Source: CAJQQK01 sp051010015 (lineage in GTDB: Bacteria; Pseudomonadota; Alphaproteobacteria; Rhizobiales; Hyphomicrobiaceae). From it: a stretch of 39,522 bases of DNA. The notes below the pieces were generated by a model. That model was not told the DNA's origin and ran no database searches. It was given only the letters and a program-made list of their open reading frames with translations. The position numbers and the translations under genes are program-made. The stretch spans positions 1 through 39,522 of the forward strand of contig JBPCVZ010000335.1 in the NCBI GenBank assembly GCA_051010015.1. Reading direction: 5' to 3'. This document shows, piece by piece, positions 30,920 through 39,522 of this stretch (the stretch's first letter is position 1; each line of letters starts with the position of its first letter).

Positions 30920-32866
30920 ATGAAATCCGCCACAGCCAGAAAGAAGAAGATTTGGGTCGGGGCCGCCATCCTGTTCTGGCTGACCGTCGGCGTTGCCGTT
31001 CCGATCATGTTTGATTTCGCCGGTGACGAAGTCCACTTCGATAGTTCCGAGGTGGTCGCGGCCACGCGAGACAATTTCAAGATCACCGAGCCGGTGCTGA
31101 TCGATAAGCAGAGCGGAACCACCATTTCCGGCGGTACGCTTGGTATTGTCGCGCCGAAAGGCACAGTATTGACGGCGGAAAGCTCTGCCGCGCTGCTGAA
31201 GCGTGGCGAAGCCGTTCTGTTATTGCGCGGCGGCGAGTTGATGGTTGGCAACCCGACCGGTCAGGCCGACAGCACCGATGATACTGCGGCGCCGCTTGTT
31301 CGTGCGTTGCAGGAGGGCCGCTTCAAGGCCCTTGCCTTGCGCCAAGGCACAATCATCGTCGCATTGCCGAACGGTCATCGCGAACGTCTGACTCGCGCCA
31401 ACGTTCAGATGATGCCCGCCGGCAGTGGCGCGGTTGAGGCCAAAGGGCAGGGGTTTTGGCGCGGTCAGCGCAGCAAGTTCGTTCTGGAGACCGCCGCCCC
31501 GGCCAAGAATGGAAGTGTTCCGATTAAGCTGTCCTTCAATGCAACGCTGTTGGATGTCGCCTATGAAGGGGCATTTCAGCTTGCCGGTTTGCTGCCCGGC
31601 GCGGGCGCGCTGCAGGGGCCGACCACTGTTCATTTGAAGAATACCGAGCAGCTCGCAAACGCCCTTGGCACGTCCTGGCCGATCGGGACGGGCGTGCAGG
31701 ATGTTCGCATCGAGGGGCCGCTGAGGTGGGATGCCGATACATTGGCATTTGATCAGGCGACGGTCCGGGTCGGTGACAATGATGCAGAGGGCACGGTATC
31801 GCTCAAGACGAGTAATGGTCGGGCATTGATTTCCAGCACCCTGGCATTTGAGAAGCTCGATGTCGCGCCCTACCTGCCGAATGGCGCTATCGATCGTCGT
31901 ACGGTTGCTTGGCAATGGTGGAGCAAGCTTGTCGGGACGCTTTCGCAACCTGCGGCGCCACACATCAATGCTGACATTAGGCTTTCGGCCAAAGAGCTTT
32001 CCGCAGGTACTTATACCTTGGGGCCGGGTGCCGCCACGGTTTCGATGAAGGATGGCAAGCTATCGGCCGATATAGCTGAGATTGCCCTGGCGAACGGACG
32101 GGTTACCGGCCAGATATCGATCGACTTCAATCGTTATATCCCGAAGCTCGCGCTGCGCGGGCGTCTCGAGGAGATCGCCAGCGGTCAATGGTCCGAGACG
32201 TTGGCCGGCAAGCGCTACATCGAGGGACAAGGCCGGATTGTAGCGGACCTGACGTCACAGGGTGTCAGCATCCATCAGATCATCAATGATCTCGCCGGCA
32301 AGGTTGAGTTTTCCGTGCCGGAGAATGGCGCTATCGGACTGTCACTGGTTGAGTTGAACAGCGCGCCCGACAAGTCGCGCTTGCAGACCTCCAAAGAGGC
32401 ACTGGCACGGGTCATGCGCGGGTCCACCGTTGTCAATGACCTCGAAGCAGTTCTGCAGGTCAAGGAGGGGGTTGCCAAGATCATCAAGGCATCGGCAACG
32501 CATCCGGCAGGCAGCGTGCGCGCAAGTGGCAGTTTCGACATGATGCGCAGCAATTACGATTTCCGCATGTTGTCCCTAATCGGAATCAAGGCGGTGGATA
32601 AGAGTAAAGGCGCAGCAGCCGAAAAACCGTCAGGGACCAAGCCGGCACCGACGGTTCGTTCTTCAGCGCCATCGTCGGCGACCTTCTTGTCGGTAACGTC
32701 TGCCAAGCCCGATCGTCGCGTGACGACCTCCGAGAGCGCGACGGCAGCAAAAAACTCGCCACTTGACAATGCAAAGATCCAGTTGCGCGCACTGAGCGGA
32801 CCTCTGCCCGAGCTTGAGCGGTTTCTGGGCTACGGTTATTCCCACATTCCACGCCGCGGGCTTTAG
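30920..32866 (+). CDS. AsmA-like envelope protein
   Basis: 648 aa with one N-terminal membrane anchor (GAAILFWLTVGVAVPIMFDF) and a large predicted periplasmic beta-rich part. The C-terminal third is AsmA-like: LNDLAGKVEFSV-type wording here as NDLAGKVEFSVPENGAIGL, then RGSTVVNDLEAVLQVKEGVA, THPAGSVRASGSFDMM. AsmA-family proteins bridge inner and outer membranes and are linked to lipid transport and outer-membrane assembly. The tail (about 560-620) is rich in Ser, Ala, Thr and Pro. The start has only a weak ribosome binding site. An envelope role fits the neighbouring periplasmic genes. Confidence 0.82.
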   Translation: MKSATARKKKIWVGAAILFWLTVGVAVPIMFDFAGDEVHFDSSEVVAATRDNFKITEPVLIDKQSGTTISGGTLGIVAPKGTVLTAESSAALLKRGEAVLLLRGGELMVGNPTGQADSTDDTAAPLVRALQEGRFKALALRQGTIIVALPNGHRERLTRANVQMMPAGSGAVEAKGQGFWRGQRSKFVLETAAPAKNGSVPIKLSFNATLLDVAYEGAFQLAGLLPGAGALQGPTTVHLKNTEQLANALGTSWPIGTGVQDVRIEGPLRWDADTLAFDQATVRVGDNDAEGTVSLKTSNGRALISSTLAFEKLDVAPYLPNGAIDRRTVAWQWWSKLVGTLSQPAAPHINADIRLSAKELSAGTYTLGPGAATVSMKDGKLSADIAEIALANGRVTGQISIDFNRYIPKLALRGRLEEIASGQWSETLAGKRYIEGQGRIVADLTSQGVSIHQIINDLAGKVEFSVPENGAIGLSLVELNSAPDKSRLQTSKEALARVMRGSTVVNDLEAVLQVKEGVAKIIKASATHPAGSVRASGSFDMMRSNYDFRMLSLIGIKAVDKSKGAAAEKPSGTKPAPTVRSSAPSSATFLSVTSAKPDRRVTTSESATAAKNSPLDNAKIQLRALSGPLPELERFLGYGYSHIPRRGL

Positions 32867-33015
32867 CGCGCTTTGCGACATCTGCTTATTGAACTCGGCC
32901 GCCCGGCAGGGCATGGTCTGACCGAACGACTGTCGGACGCCTGACGGCTGCCTGCGATCCGGGTCGGCGTGTGGTGGCTTACTTGGCCGCTCTCTCGATG
33001 GCGTGACTGGTTGGT

Positions 33016-34467
33016 ATGGGGGATAATTTGAACATTTCATCACGTGCCGGCCGAAAAGTCATTGCGTCAGCGATCGCAACTTGCGTGTTGTTCGCAGTTA
33101 TTCCCGCGATCGCACAGGTCGAACAACCCTCGCGTGAAAGTCCGCAGGTCGTTGTGACACCCGGCAACCCGACACCGAGTGTCGCGACCGCCGACGTCAC
33201 GTCAACGACGAGCGTCCCGGTCAAGCCAGCGCCCGTGACAGCAACAGGATCCGAGACGCCGACCGCGGAGAAATCCGAGCCAAGCAAGGCCTCGCCGTCA
33301 CGGTCTCAGGAAGCTTCGCCAGAAAAAGCGGCGCCCGCTCCGACAAAACCGAGCAAGCCACGTATCGTCGTTGTGTCATGGGCAGGCGCCTACGGGGATG
33401 CACAGAAGAAGGCGATTATCGACCCGCTGTCACGGGACCTCGATATCGATATCGAGCGGCGAACGCATGGCAAGAGCGCGTCGGCAATCGATGCGGATGT
33501 GATGGAGCAGGATCAGTCGACGCTGATTGCGGCGTGTGCCGCAGGGCGTCTCGTCAAAATCGGTTCACTGTTGTCGCCGGCGGAGCGTAGTGAAATCGCA
33601 ACGACCGATGCGGGCGGCGATTTTCTGGCCAATTCGGTTTCTGATTGTGGGGTGCCGACGTTCGCCTGGTCTTCGATGTTGATTGCCAACGGCGAAGCGA
33701 TGAAGAAGCTTGCCAAGCGGCGCTATCGCGAGCCCACCCGTCTCGCCAACCTACTGGATGTCAAGCGGTTCCCCGGCCGACGCGCGTTGATCCGAAATCC
33801 CAAGCGGCTGCTCGAGATGATGTTGATGGGCACGGGTGTTGAGCGCAAGGACGTCTACGCTGTGCTGTCCACCCGCCAGGGCCAGGATGTCGCCTTCGAG
33901 GCGCTGGACAGGCTTTCAAAGCATGTCCTTTGGGTCGACGGGCCTCGCGAGGCGCTTCTTGCCCTTGATCAGGCGGGCGTGACGATGGCGATGACGTTCA
34001 GCGGGCGCGCATTTCGCCGATTGATCGCGACGCGCCTACAGCCGATCTGGGATGGACATGTAATCGATTTTGCTGCCTGGGCCGTGCCGAAGACGGCACC
34101 AAACCGCGACGCGGCAAAGCGGTTCATTCTGGCGGCAACGCGCGCGGATAGGCTCGCGGCCCAGGCTCGGATATGGCCCTATGGCCCCATGCGTCGCTCG
34201 GCCCTGCCGCTTGCTCGCCGTCACGATCTGCTCGATGCCGACCTCGATGCGTTCATGCCAACTTCCGAGCTGCGCCTTGCTCAAGGGCTGGTTCTCGATG
34301 CGGCCTTCTGGGCCGAGCATGGTGCAGCGCTTCAGATGCGCTTTGATGATTGGCTCGCCGGCATTCCGCTTGGAATTCGCGTGCCAGTTCCGGTAAAGGC
34401 ACCGCCGGCACCGCTACCGCCCCTGCCGAAACGTGGCGCGGCAGGGACGGATGATGCAGTCCGCTAA
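33016..34467 (+). CDS. Orphan PotD-like periplasmic binding protein with low-complexity linker
   Basis: 483 aa. A signal peptide (to about residue 35, ending PAIAQ) is followed by about 75 residues rich in Pro, Ser, Thr, Ala and Lys, and then a solute-binding domain from KPRIVVVSWAGAYGDAQKKA onward. That start, the ATTDAGGDFLANSVSDCGVPTFAWSSMLIAN region, and VTMAMTFSGRAF resemble spermidine/putrescine-type (PotD) proteins. The C-terminus is proline-rich (VPVKAPPAPLPPLP). No permease or ATPase genes are nearby, so it may be a surface-held scavenger, a sensor partner, or linked to distant transport genes. A TTG at 33028 after GGGGGA is an alternative start. Confidence 0.8.
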   Translation: MGDNLNISSRAGRKVIASAIATCVLFAVIPAIAQVEQPSRESPQVVVTPGNPTPSVATADVTSTTSVPVKPAPVTATGSETPTAEKSEPSKASPSRSQEASPEKAAPAPTKPSKPRIVVVSWAGAYGDAQKKAIIDPLSRDLDIDIERRTHGKSASAIDADVMEQDQSTLIAACAAGRLVKIGSLLSPAERSEIATTDAGGDFLANSVSDCGVPTFAWSSMLIANGEAMKKLAKRRYREPTRLANLLDVKRFPGRRALIRNPKRLLEMMLMGTGVERKDVYAVLSTRQGQDVAFEALDRLSKHVLWVDGPREALLALDQAGVTMAMTFSGRAFRRLIATRLQPIWDGHVIDFAAWAVPKTAPNRDAAKRFILAATRADRLAAQARIWPYGPMRRSALPLARRHDLLDADLDAFMPTSELRLAQGLVLDAAFWAEHGAALQMRFDDWLAGIPLGIRVPVPVKAPPAPLPPLPKRGAAGTDDAVR

Positions 34468-34520
34468 GCGCTGTCGACCCGCGGACGCCTTTGCTGGCAG
34501 GCGCCGGGGGCTTGGCGCCG

Positions 34521-35408
34521 TCACCAGCTCCGGCGTGGTCCTGTATCGATGTGGAACAATCCGCCGCCGTAGTGCTTGTAGCCGCCGACGACGCGGCGCA
34601 GGTAGCGCGCCGCCTTGCGGATATTGCCGAACACGCGAATGTCCGCGGCGCGCGATTTGAGATGCCATGAGCGGCTGGCGCCGCCAACGCGTCGATTGTG
34701 GCGTCGGCTGCGGCAGGTCGAATTGACCCGGACCCGGCCAAAATTCCGTGCAACGTAGTTGATGGCCGCGATCAGGCGACCTGGCACGCAGCGCCTGTTG
34801 GCCACCCATCGCACCCGTGCACTACCACCTGTGACACTCTTTCGGGCGCGTTGACTATTGGGGACGGTCAAGTGGTCGACACCCAGGCTCGCTACTTTGA
34901 CAGCATATTTTCGGTTGTTGTATCGCCGTGCGTTGCGCTTCAGCTTGCGCTCACGTCTCTTGACGATGCGTGCGGGAATTTTGCGCTTGGCCGCCCTGCG
35001 GCCCTTACGTGCAGTAGGCCTTGCTTTCGCGGCAGTGCGCAGCTTGGAAGAAGACCTGTTTGCTCTTCGCTTCGTGCGCGCGGCTTTCCGGCCTGGCTTC
35101 ACGTTGGATGCCGTCCTCGTGCGAGTCGCTGGCCTGCCAGCTGATGGCCTCGTTCGTTGCGCCGCCGTTTTGCCGCTGTCGGACTTTGCAGGCTTGCGAT
35201 TGATGGATGGCCAATCCCACCCCTTTCGTCGATAGATATCGCCGTTAGGCGTACCGAGTGAGCTGTCGTCTGCATGCACGACGCCTGGCCCGCTGGCGAT
35301 GCCGGTCAGGGCAACAAAACCTGCCAAGAGCCAAACGGCGAATTGATGCCGTGCCGCGTGCCAGACGCGCAGAATAGCGCACGACGGCGCTGAAGTACTG
35401 AATCCCAT
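34521..35408 (-). CDS. Peptidase M15-type (YcbK/DUF882-like) protein with basic linker
   Basis: 295 aa from the ATG at 35408, which has GGGAG eight bases upstream and gives a proper signal peptide (VWLLAGFVALTGIASG, ending VVHA); an upstream ATG at 35492 adds 28 residues and hides it. Between about residues 75 and 180 the chain is very rich in Arg and Lys (for example KAARTKRRANRSSSK). The C-terminal domain is M15/YcbK-like: VNSTCRSRRHNRRVGG, SWHLKSRAADIRVFG (His and Asp zinc-type ligands) and GGLFHIDTGPRRSW. It is likely a periplasmic enzyme or binder acting on wall peptides. It converges with the binding-protein gene. Confidence 0.82.
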   Translation of the reverse strand: MGFSTSAPSCAILRVWHAARHQFAVWLLAGFVALTGIASGPGVVHADDSSLGTPNGDIYRRKGWDWPSINRKPAKSDSGKTAAQRTRPSAGRPATRTRTASNVKPGRKAARTKRRANRSSSKLRTAAKARPTARKGRRAAKRKIPARIVKRRERKLKRNARRYNNRKYAVKVASLGVDHLTVPNSQRARKSVTGGSARVRWVANRRCVPGRLIAAINYVARNFGRVRVNSTCRSRRHNRRVGGASRSWHLKSRAADIRVFGNIRKAARYLRRVVGGYKHYGGGLFHIDTGPRRSW

Positions 35409-35917
35409 GTCCACAACTCCCAGAGCGTCTGGGTCATAGCGGGACATCGTAAGACTACGCCCCCCTTTGGATCTGACCCAATTCCCTTTCAACGCTGCAC
35501 CCGACTTGAGGCGTCGGGCGTCGGCGGGTTGTCCAGGCGGATAGGATCCAGAGCAAGAAGCAATTTTATTATAGTTAATGGTGCCTTGTAGCTTTTTTCT
35601 AAATCAATTTCTTCAAATGATTCGACCGTTACATGAGGAATATTTGCGATCGCAGTCTAATTCCTGTCGATCACCTCGGCGACGCCCATTGTTGCCCAAC
35701 GGTCGTCAGAAATGCCGCTTTCATCGCATGCAAGACTGCGGACGCGTCCGATCTGTGCGTATTTGATCTTGATCTTGAAGATTAACGGCGTATTGGCAAA
35801 GGACTGGCGACCTTGCCTTGGCCGCACAACAGTTAGTCCGCTGCGTCGAAAATTCGCGGCTTGGGTGCGCTTTGACGGACTGTGCGGTCCTTCGCCGGGA
35901 ACAATTGCTCACGACCG
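35409..35917. other. Intergenic stretch with AT-rich patch
   Basis: About 509 bases upstream of the minus-strand M15-type gene and past the end of the next minus-strand gene. The part at about 35550-35660 is distinctly AT-rich and carries TATAAT on the minus strand (about 35570-35575), which could be a -10 element for the M15-type gene, though no -35 fits. The short frames here are not credible genes. Confidence 0.45.
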
Positions 35918-36838
35918 CTAAAAGCCCGATTCCTTGGCCTTTAGAGCTGCGACCAGCGTCGAATTCACCGGTGTTGCGACGCCGAGCTTGCCGCCCTCGC
36001 GCGGGATCGCGCCGTTGATGTTTTCGATCTCGGCTCTGCGCCCGGCCATGTGGTCGAGCAGCATCGACGGGCGCGCGCCCGGAATCTTCTGGCCAAATTC
36101 GCGCACGTAACGGACCGGGTCATCAAAGTCGAGATTGATGCCCTTGGCACGGGCCACATTGAACGCCTCGAGTGCGCACTCACTCGACAGCGACCAAGCG
36201 TGCGGGCTTGCTTGGATCTCGGCGAGCGTGAGGCCGGTCAGCGCTGCGACGGCTGAATAGGTGCAATTGCAGATCAGCTTTTCCCAGACCATCTTGTGGA
36301 TGTCATCGAAGGTCAGCACCTTGAACGTGCCCGCCCGCCAGGCTTCGGCGACCGTTTCGAGCCGCTCGGTCATGCCGCCATCCATTTCGCCGAGGCGCAG
36401 GAACTCCATACCATTGTGATGGGCATGGCCCGGCCCCTTCATCGATGCGCCAAAGCCGCCGACGACGCCCATCATGATGCGGTTCGAACCGACGATGTCG
36501 GCCACTCGATCGGCGCTGCCGAGGCCGTTCTGGATGGTCAGAATCGGGGCATCGGGCCTGGCGATCTTGAGTGCCAGGTGGGCTGCGTCGTCGACACCGT
36601 CATGCTTGGTCGCGATGATCACGAGATCTGCGTCGGCAACGCCGGCGCCATCGGTTGATGCACTGAGCTTCACCGTCCGGTCGCCGCTGGCGCCCTCGAC
36701 ACGCAGTCCTTCGGCATTGATGGCACTGACATGATCCGCCCACGTGTCGATGGCATGGACCTCGTGGCCACCCGCATCGGCGAGCAGGCCTGCGTAGATC
36801 GAGCCCATGGCACCAACACCGATAATCGCAATCCGCAT
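35918..36838 (-). CDS. Ketopantoate reductase (PanE/ApbA)-like oxidoreductase
   Basis: 306 aa, full length for 2-dehydropantoate 2-reductase-like enzymes. The Rossmann motif IIGVGAMGSIYAGLLADAG is at the N-terminus; IIATKHDGVDDA and IQNGLGS follow. The catalytic lysine is probably in HKMVWEKLICNC, and EIENINGAIPREG matches the C-terminal substrate helix. The enzyme reduces a 2-oxo acid with NADPH. A biosynthetic PanE role cannot be excluded, but the place next to a CoA ligase and a sugar-acid kinase gene suggests catabolism. AGGA precedes the start. It is divergent from the acyl-CoA synthetase gene. Confidence 0.9.
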   Translation of the reverse strand: MRIAIIGVGAMGSIYAGLLADAGGHEVHAIDTWADHVSAINAEGLRVEGASGDRTVKLSASTDGAGVADADLVIIATKHDGVDDAAHLALKIARPDAPILTIQNGLGSADRVADIVGSNRIMMGVVGGFGASMKGPGHAHHNGMEFLRLGEMDGGMTERLETVAEAWRAGTFKVLTFDDIHKMVWEKLICNCTYSAVAALTGLTLAEIQASPHAWSLSSECALEAFNVARAKGINLDFDDPVRYVREFGQKIPGARPSMLLDHMAGRRAEIENINGAIPREGGKLGVATPVNSTLVAALKAKESGF

Positions 36839-37093
36839 GAGAGGCTTTTCCTTGGTTCAGGCAACATTATGATGGCGCCCATGGAACCGGGGCGCTCGGA
36901 ACCTGTCAACATGTCGGCTGTTGGTTGGCTGATGCATTACGTTTTTGATGCACGGCTTTTGCCTTGCGTCGTCGAATGACGCTGGCCGCGTGGCCGTCGT
37001 CGGGTCTCGCCGGAACCATCACGGCTCGGCTTGCAGGGGTCCTTTGCCGATGGCAGGATCGCGGCATTCTCTAACGATCGATCGCGACGAACC

Positions 37094-38611
37094 ATGAACC
37101 TCTCCCATATTCTCCACGCTGTTGCCCGTGCCGTGCCGGACCGACCGGCAATTACGGCCTACAACGGCGCACTCACCTATGCCGAATTGGACATGCAGGT
37201 CTCGGCCATCGCCGGCGCCTTGCTGAGGCGGCACGAACTTGCACCGGGCGATCGTGTTGGTATCGCGATGACCAATTGTGCCGAGTTCTTTCCGTGCATG
37301 TTCGGGGCCTGGCGGGCGGGACTGACCGCGGTGCCGATCAATGCCAAGCTGCATGCGCGTGAAACCTCCTGGATCCTCGAGAACTGCGCTGCCAGGCTGT
37401 GCATTATGACGCCCGACATCGCCGCCTCCGTTTCGGAGGCATCCGATGCGTTTTGGCCAAAAATCATCGCTACCGGCAGCGCAGATTACGAAGCCATTTT
37501 GAAAGGAGAGCCGGCGCCCAACCGACCCGGCGACCCTCAGGACCCGGCCTGGCTGTTTTACACCAGCGGCACGACAGGTCGCCCGAAAGGCGCCGTGCTC
37601 TCGCATCGCAATCTGCTTTTCATGACGCATGCGTACTATGCCGATATCGATACGGTCGGGCCACGCGATACGATGGTGCATGCCGCGCCGCTGTCGCACG
37701 GCGCCGGCCTCTATGGCCTCGGGCACGTTCTGAAAGGGGCCAATAACGTCATCTACAAGGGGTTCGAGACCGGGCAGATCTTCGAGTCCTTCGCGGCATA
37801 TGATAACGTTACGGTATTTGCGGCGCCAACGATGGTGACCCGGCTGCTCAACGATCCGCTCTGCGGCAACTGCGACACCAGCGGGTTGCGCACCATCGCC
37901 TATGGCGGTGCACCGATGTACGTCGCGGATCTCAAGGTCGGTATCGAAAAACTCGGTCAGCACTTCTATCAACTCTACGGCCAGGGCGAGTCGCCGATGA
38001 CGATCTCCGGCCTCGACAAGTATCTGCACGCCGATACAACCCATCCGCGCCACGAAGAGCGCCTCGGCAGTGTCGGCATCGCGCGCACCGGCGTCGCCTA
38101 TCGAATCGTTGATGGGGACGGTCACGTGCTACCGCCGGGCGAGATTGGTGAGATCATCACCAAGAGCGATTGCGTCATGACCGGCTACTGGAACAACCCG
38201 GACGCGAATGCCGCTGCGCTGCGTGATGGCTGGCTGTGGACCGGCGACATGGGTTCGGTTGACGAGGACGGCTTCCTCACGCTCAAGGATCGCTCCAAGG
38301 ATATGATCATATCCGGCGGCACGAATATCTATCCGCGGGAGATCGAGGAAGTCATTCTCACGCACGCAGGTGTTCTTGAATGTGCAGTGATCGGTGCGCC
38401 GCACGCCGATTGGGGTGAAGAGGTTGTCGCCTTCATAGTCCGCCAGTCTGGCTCAGCGCCGATCAGCGAGCAGGATATCGACCGGCTCTGCCTCGAGAAT
38501 ATCGCCCGTTTCAAGCGACCGAAGCGCTATGCTTTTGTCGACAGCCTGCCAAAAAACAATTACGGCAAGGTACTGAAGACCGAATTGCGCGATTGGGATA
38601 AGACAGGTTAG
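37094..38611 (+). CDS. AMP-binding acyl-CoA synthetase
   Basis: 505 aa from the ATG at 37094; the frame is open 21 codons further upstream, without family resemblance. The family start LSHILHAVARAVPDRPAI supports this choice, although the ribosome binding site is weak. Motifs: P-loop WLFYTSGTTGRPKGAVLSH (about 152-170), YGQGESPMTI, GWLWTGDMGSVDEDGFLTL, RSKDMIISGGTNIYPREIEE, and the catalytic lysine in NNYGKVLKTELR (near 491). It activates a carboxylic acid to its CoA thioester; substrate length or type cannot be read from the sequence. The 3-oxo-tetronate-kinase-like gene follows by 91 bp on the same strand. Confidence 0.92.
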   Translation: MNLSHILHAVARAVPDRPAITAYNGALTYAELDMQVSAIAGALLRRHELAPGDRVGIAMTNCAEFFPCMFGAWRAGLTAVPINAKLHARETSWILENCAARLCIMTPDIAASVSEASDAFWPKIIATGSADYEAILKGEPAPNRPGDPQDPAWLFYTSGTTGRPKGAVLSHRNLLFMTHAYYADIDTVGPRDTMVHAAPLSHGAGLYGLGHVLKGANNVIYKGFETGQIFESFAAYDNVTVFAAPTMVTRLLNDPLCGNCDTSGLRTIAYGGAPMYVADLKVGIEKLGQHFYQLYGQGESPMTISGLDKYLHADTTHPRHEERLGSVGIARTGVAYRIVDGDGHVLPPGEIGEIITKSDCVMTGYWNNPDANAAALRDGWLWTGDMGSVDEDGFLTLKDRSKDMIISGGTNIYPREIEEVILTHAGVLECAVIGAPHADWGEEVVAFIVRQSGSAPISEQDIDRLCLENIARFKRPKRYAFVDSLPKNNYGKVLKTELRDWDKTG

Positions 38612-38702
38612 GCGACATCGATTGCGCGGCCATCGACGTTCAGGTGTTCCGGGCTCGCTTGTGAGAACACGATGACAAAGTGAACGGGAAAGGAACCCCG
38701 CT

Positions 38703-39522
38703 GTGCTGCTTGGATGCATCGCCGATGATATCACCGGCGCCACCGATTTGGCCTTGACGCTGAAGCGCTCGGGTCTGCGTACCATACAGGTGATGGGCGT
38801 GCCGGAAGATGCCGAGCCGCTCAAAGCCTATGATGCCGTTGTCGTCGCGTTGAAGTCTCGCACCAATCCGGTCGGTGAAGCAATCGAGTGGTCCCTTCAA
38901 AGCGCGAATGTGCTGCTTGAAGCCGGTGCCCGTCAGATCTTCTTCAAGTACTGTTCGACGTTCGACTCGACCGACGAAGGCAACATCGGGCCCGTTGCCG
39001 AGGCGTTGATCGCGAAGCTCAAGGGCGACATCGCCTTCGTATGCCCGGCATTCCCGACCAACAAACGGACCATCTACAAGGGCCATCTCTTCGTCGGTGA
39101 TGAACTTCTCTCGTCGAGCCCGATGAAGGACCATCCCCTGACGCCGATGCGCGACAGCGATCTCGTTGCCGTCATGCAGCGCCAGACGAAGCTGCCGGTC
39201 GGTCTGGTCCCTTATGATGTCGTCGATCAGCGCACGGCTGCGATCGAGACCGCCGTTGCCGCTGCCAAGGAAGCGGGTCAGCGCTTCCTCGTCATTGATG
39301 CGATTTCCGACAACCACCTGAAGTGGATTGGCAAGGCCGCGCAGGATCACAGGCTGATCACTGGCGGCTCCGGCGTCGCCATCGGGCTGGCGGACAATTT
39401 CGTTGCGCAAGGCCTGCTGCACAAGACGGCGGCCAATGTTCCAATGAGCGCGCGGCCGGGTCGCGCCGCGATTCTGTCGGGCAGCTGTTCGGCGGCGACC
39501 CGCGGCCAGATCAAGGCGGCCA
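38703..39522 (+). CDS. otnK: Four-carbon acid sugar kinase, OtnK-like (cut by window end)
   Basis: At least 273 codons, open to the right edge. It starts with GTG behind AAAGGAA (seven bases). The N-terminus LLGCIADDITGATDLALTLK is the hallmark of the four-carbon acid sugar kinase family (DUF1537), and the following FKYCSTFDSTDEGNIGPVAE and CPAFPTNKRTIYKGHLFV fit 3-oxo-tetronate kinases, which phosphorylate 3-dehydro-tetronates after a dehydrogenase step. The C-terminal ATP-binding half, with its GGET-type motif, lies outside the window. An isomerase/decarboxylase partner (OtnC, OtnI) should follow if the pathway is complete. The minus-strand 260-codon frame over it is a shadow. Confidence 0.9.
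   Translation, partial: MLLGCIADDITGATDLALTLKRSGLRTIQVMGVPEDAEPLKAYDAVVVALKSRTNPVGEAIEWSLQSANVLLEAGARQIFFKYCSTFDSTDEGNIGPVAEALIAKLKGDIAFVCPAFPTNKRTIYKGHLFVGDELLSSSPMKDHPLTPMRDSDLVAVMQRQTKLPVGLVPYDVVDQRTAAIETAVAAAKEAGQRFLVIDAISDNHLKWIGKAAQDHRLITGGSGVAIGLADNFVAQGLLHKTAANVPMSARPGRAAILSGSCSAATRGQIKAA

Noticed and set aside
35763..35778. TTGAT-CTTG-ATCTT, FNR-like word
   Set aside because: Only the first half-site and three bases of the second match, and it lies far from the start of any gene it could serve.
36930..36952. Direct repeat TGATGCA, period 16, between the ketopantoate-reductase-like and CoA-ligase genes
   Set aside because: Only seven bases long and not symmetric; likely chance in a gap of this size.
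37019..38125. 368-codon minus-strand open frame
   Set aside because: Antisense to the acyl-CoA synthetase, whose motifs are complete.
38640..39422. 260-codon minus-strand open frame
   Set aside because: It is the shadow of the plus-strand OtnK-like kinase gene, which has a clear family N-terminus, a GTG start with a ribosome binding site, and runs off the window.
1..39522. CRISPR arrays, tRNA or rRNA genes, transposases, integrases
   Set aside because: No regularly spaced repeats, cloverleaf-like sequences, rRNA motifs or mobile-element enzymes were seen on either strand.

Overview
The window looks like a chromosomal piece of a high-GC (about 60 percent by eye) alphaproteobacterium, most likely of the Hyphomicrobiales (Rhizobiales) type. 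This is inferred from the gene set: an NnrS/DUF6455 pair, FNR-type boxes of the TTGAT-N4-ATCAA form, MepA, RlpA and M15 wall enzymes, and many acyl-CoA, amidase and 2-oxoacid catabolic genes. No rRNA, tRNA, IS element, prophage or CRISPR array was recognised. The first 60 bases are homopolymer-rich and look like a noisy sequence end. The right edge cuts a four-carbon acid sugar kinase gene.

Left part (670-9631): a class III aminotransferase; a TetR-type regulator divergent from a small membrane protein over a tandem 22-bp repeat; hemN behind an FNR-type box; then a catabolic group with a luciferase-like flavin oxidoreductase, an alpha/beta hydrolase, a feruloyl-CoA-synthase-like ligase and a TauD/TfdA dioxygenase.

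Middle part (9697-18642): a universal stress protein with an FNR-type box, a compact four-gene archaic chaperone-usher (Csu-type) pilus operon, and an apparent anoxia/nitric-oxide module. The module is DUF6455, nnrS and a 2Fe-2S ferredoxin on the minus strand, divergent from an 86-aa glycine-rich membrane protein, with two more FNR-type boxes in the shared intergenic region. An XRE-type regulator and an unknown 85-aa protein follow.

Second catabolic block (18732-26149): a minus-strand operon (GatC/AtzG-like small subunit, amidase, class V aminotransferase) diverges from a plus-strand set (RraA-like protein, creatininase-like hydrolase, D-2-hydroxyacid dehydrogenase), followed by a convergent BCCT transporter. 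Several of these enzymes lack residues that are canonical in their families, so the pathway may use an uncharacterised amide or betaine-like substrate.

Right part (26720-39522): a twin-CBS protein, murein endopeptidase MepA, an RlpA-like lipoprotein, both subunits of a 3-oxoacid CoA-transferase, an AsmA-like protein, an orphan PotD-like binding protein with a long low-complexity linker, an M15-type peptidase with a very basic linker, a ketopantoate-reductase-like enzyme divergent from an acyl-CoA synthetase, and the truncated sugar-acid kinase.

The most interesting signals are the four FNR-type boxes that tie hemN, a universal stress protein, the DUF6455-NnrS-ferredoxin operon and an undescribed small membrane protein into one putative regulon, and the amidase/RraA/creatininase/BCCT catabolic island with its non-canonical active sites.
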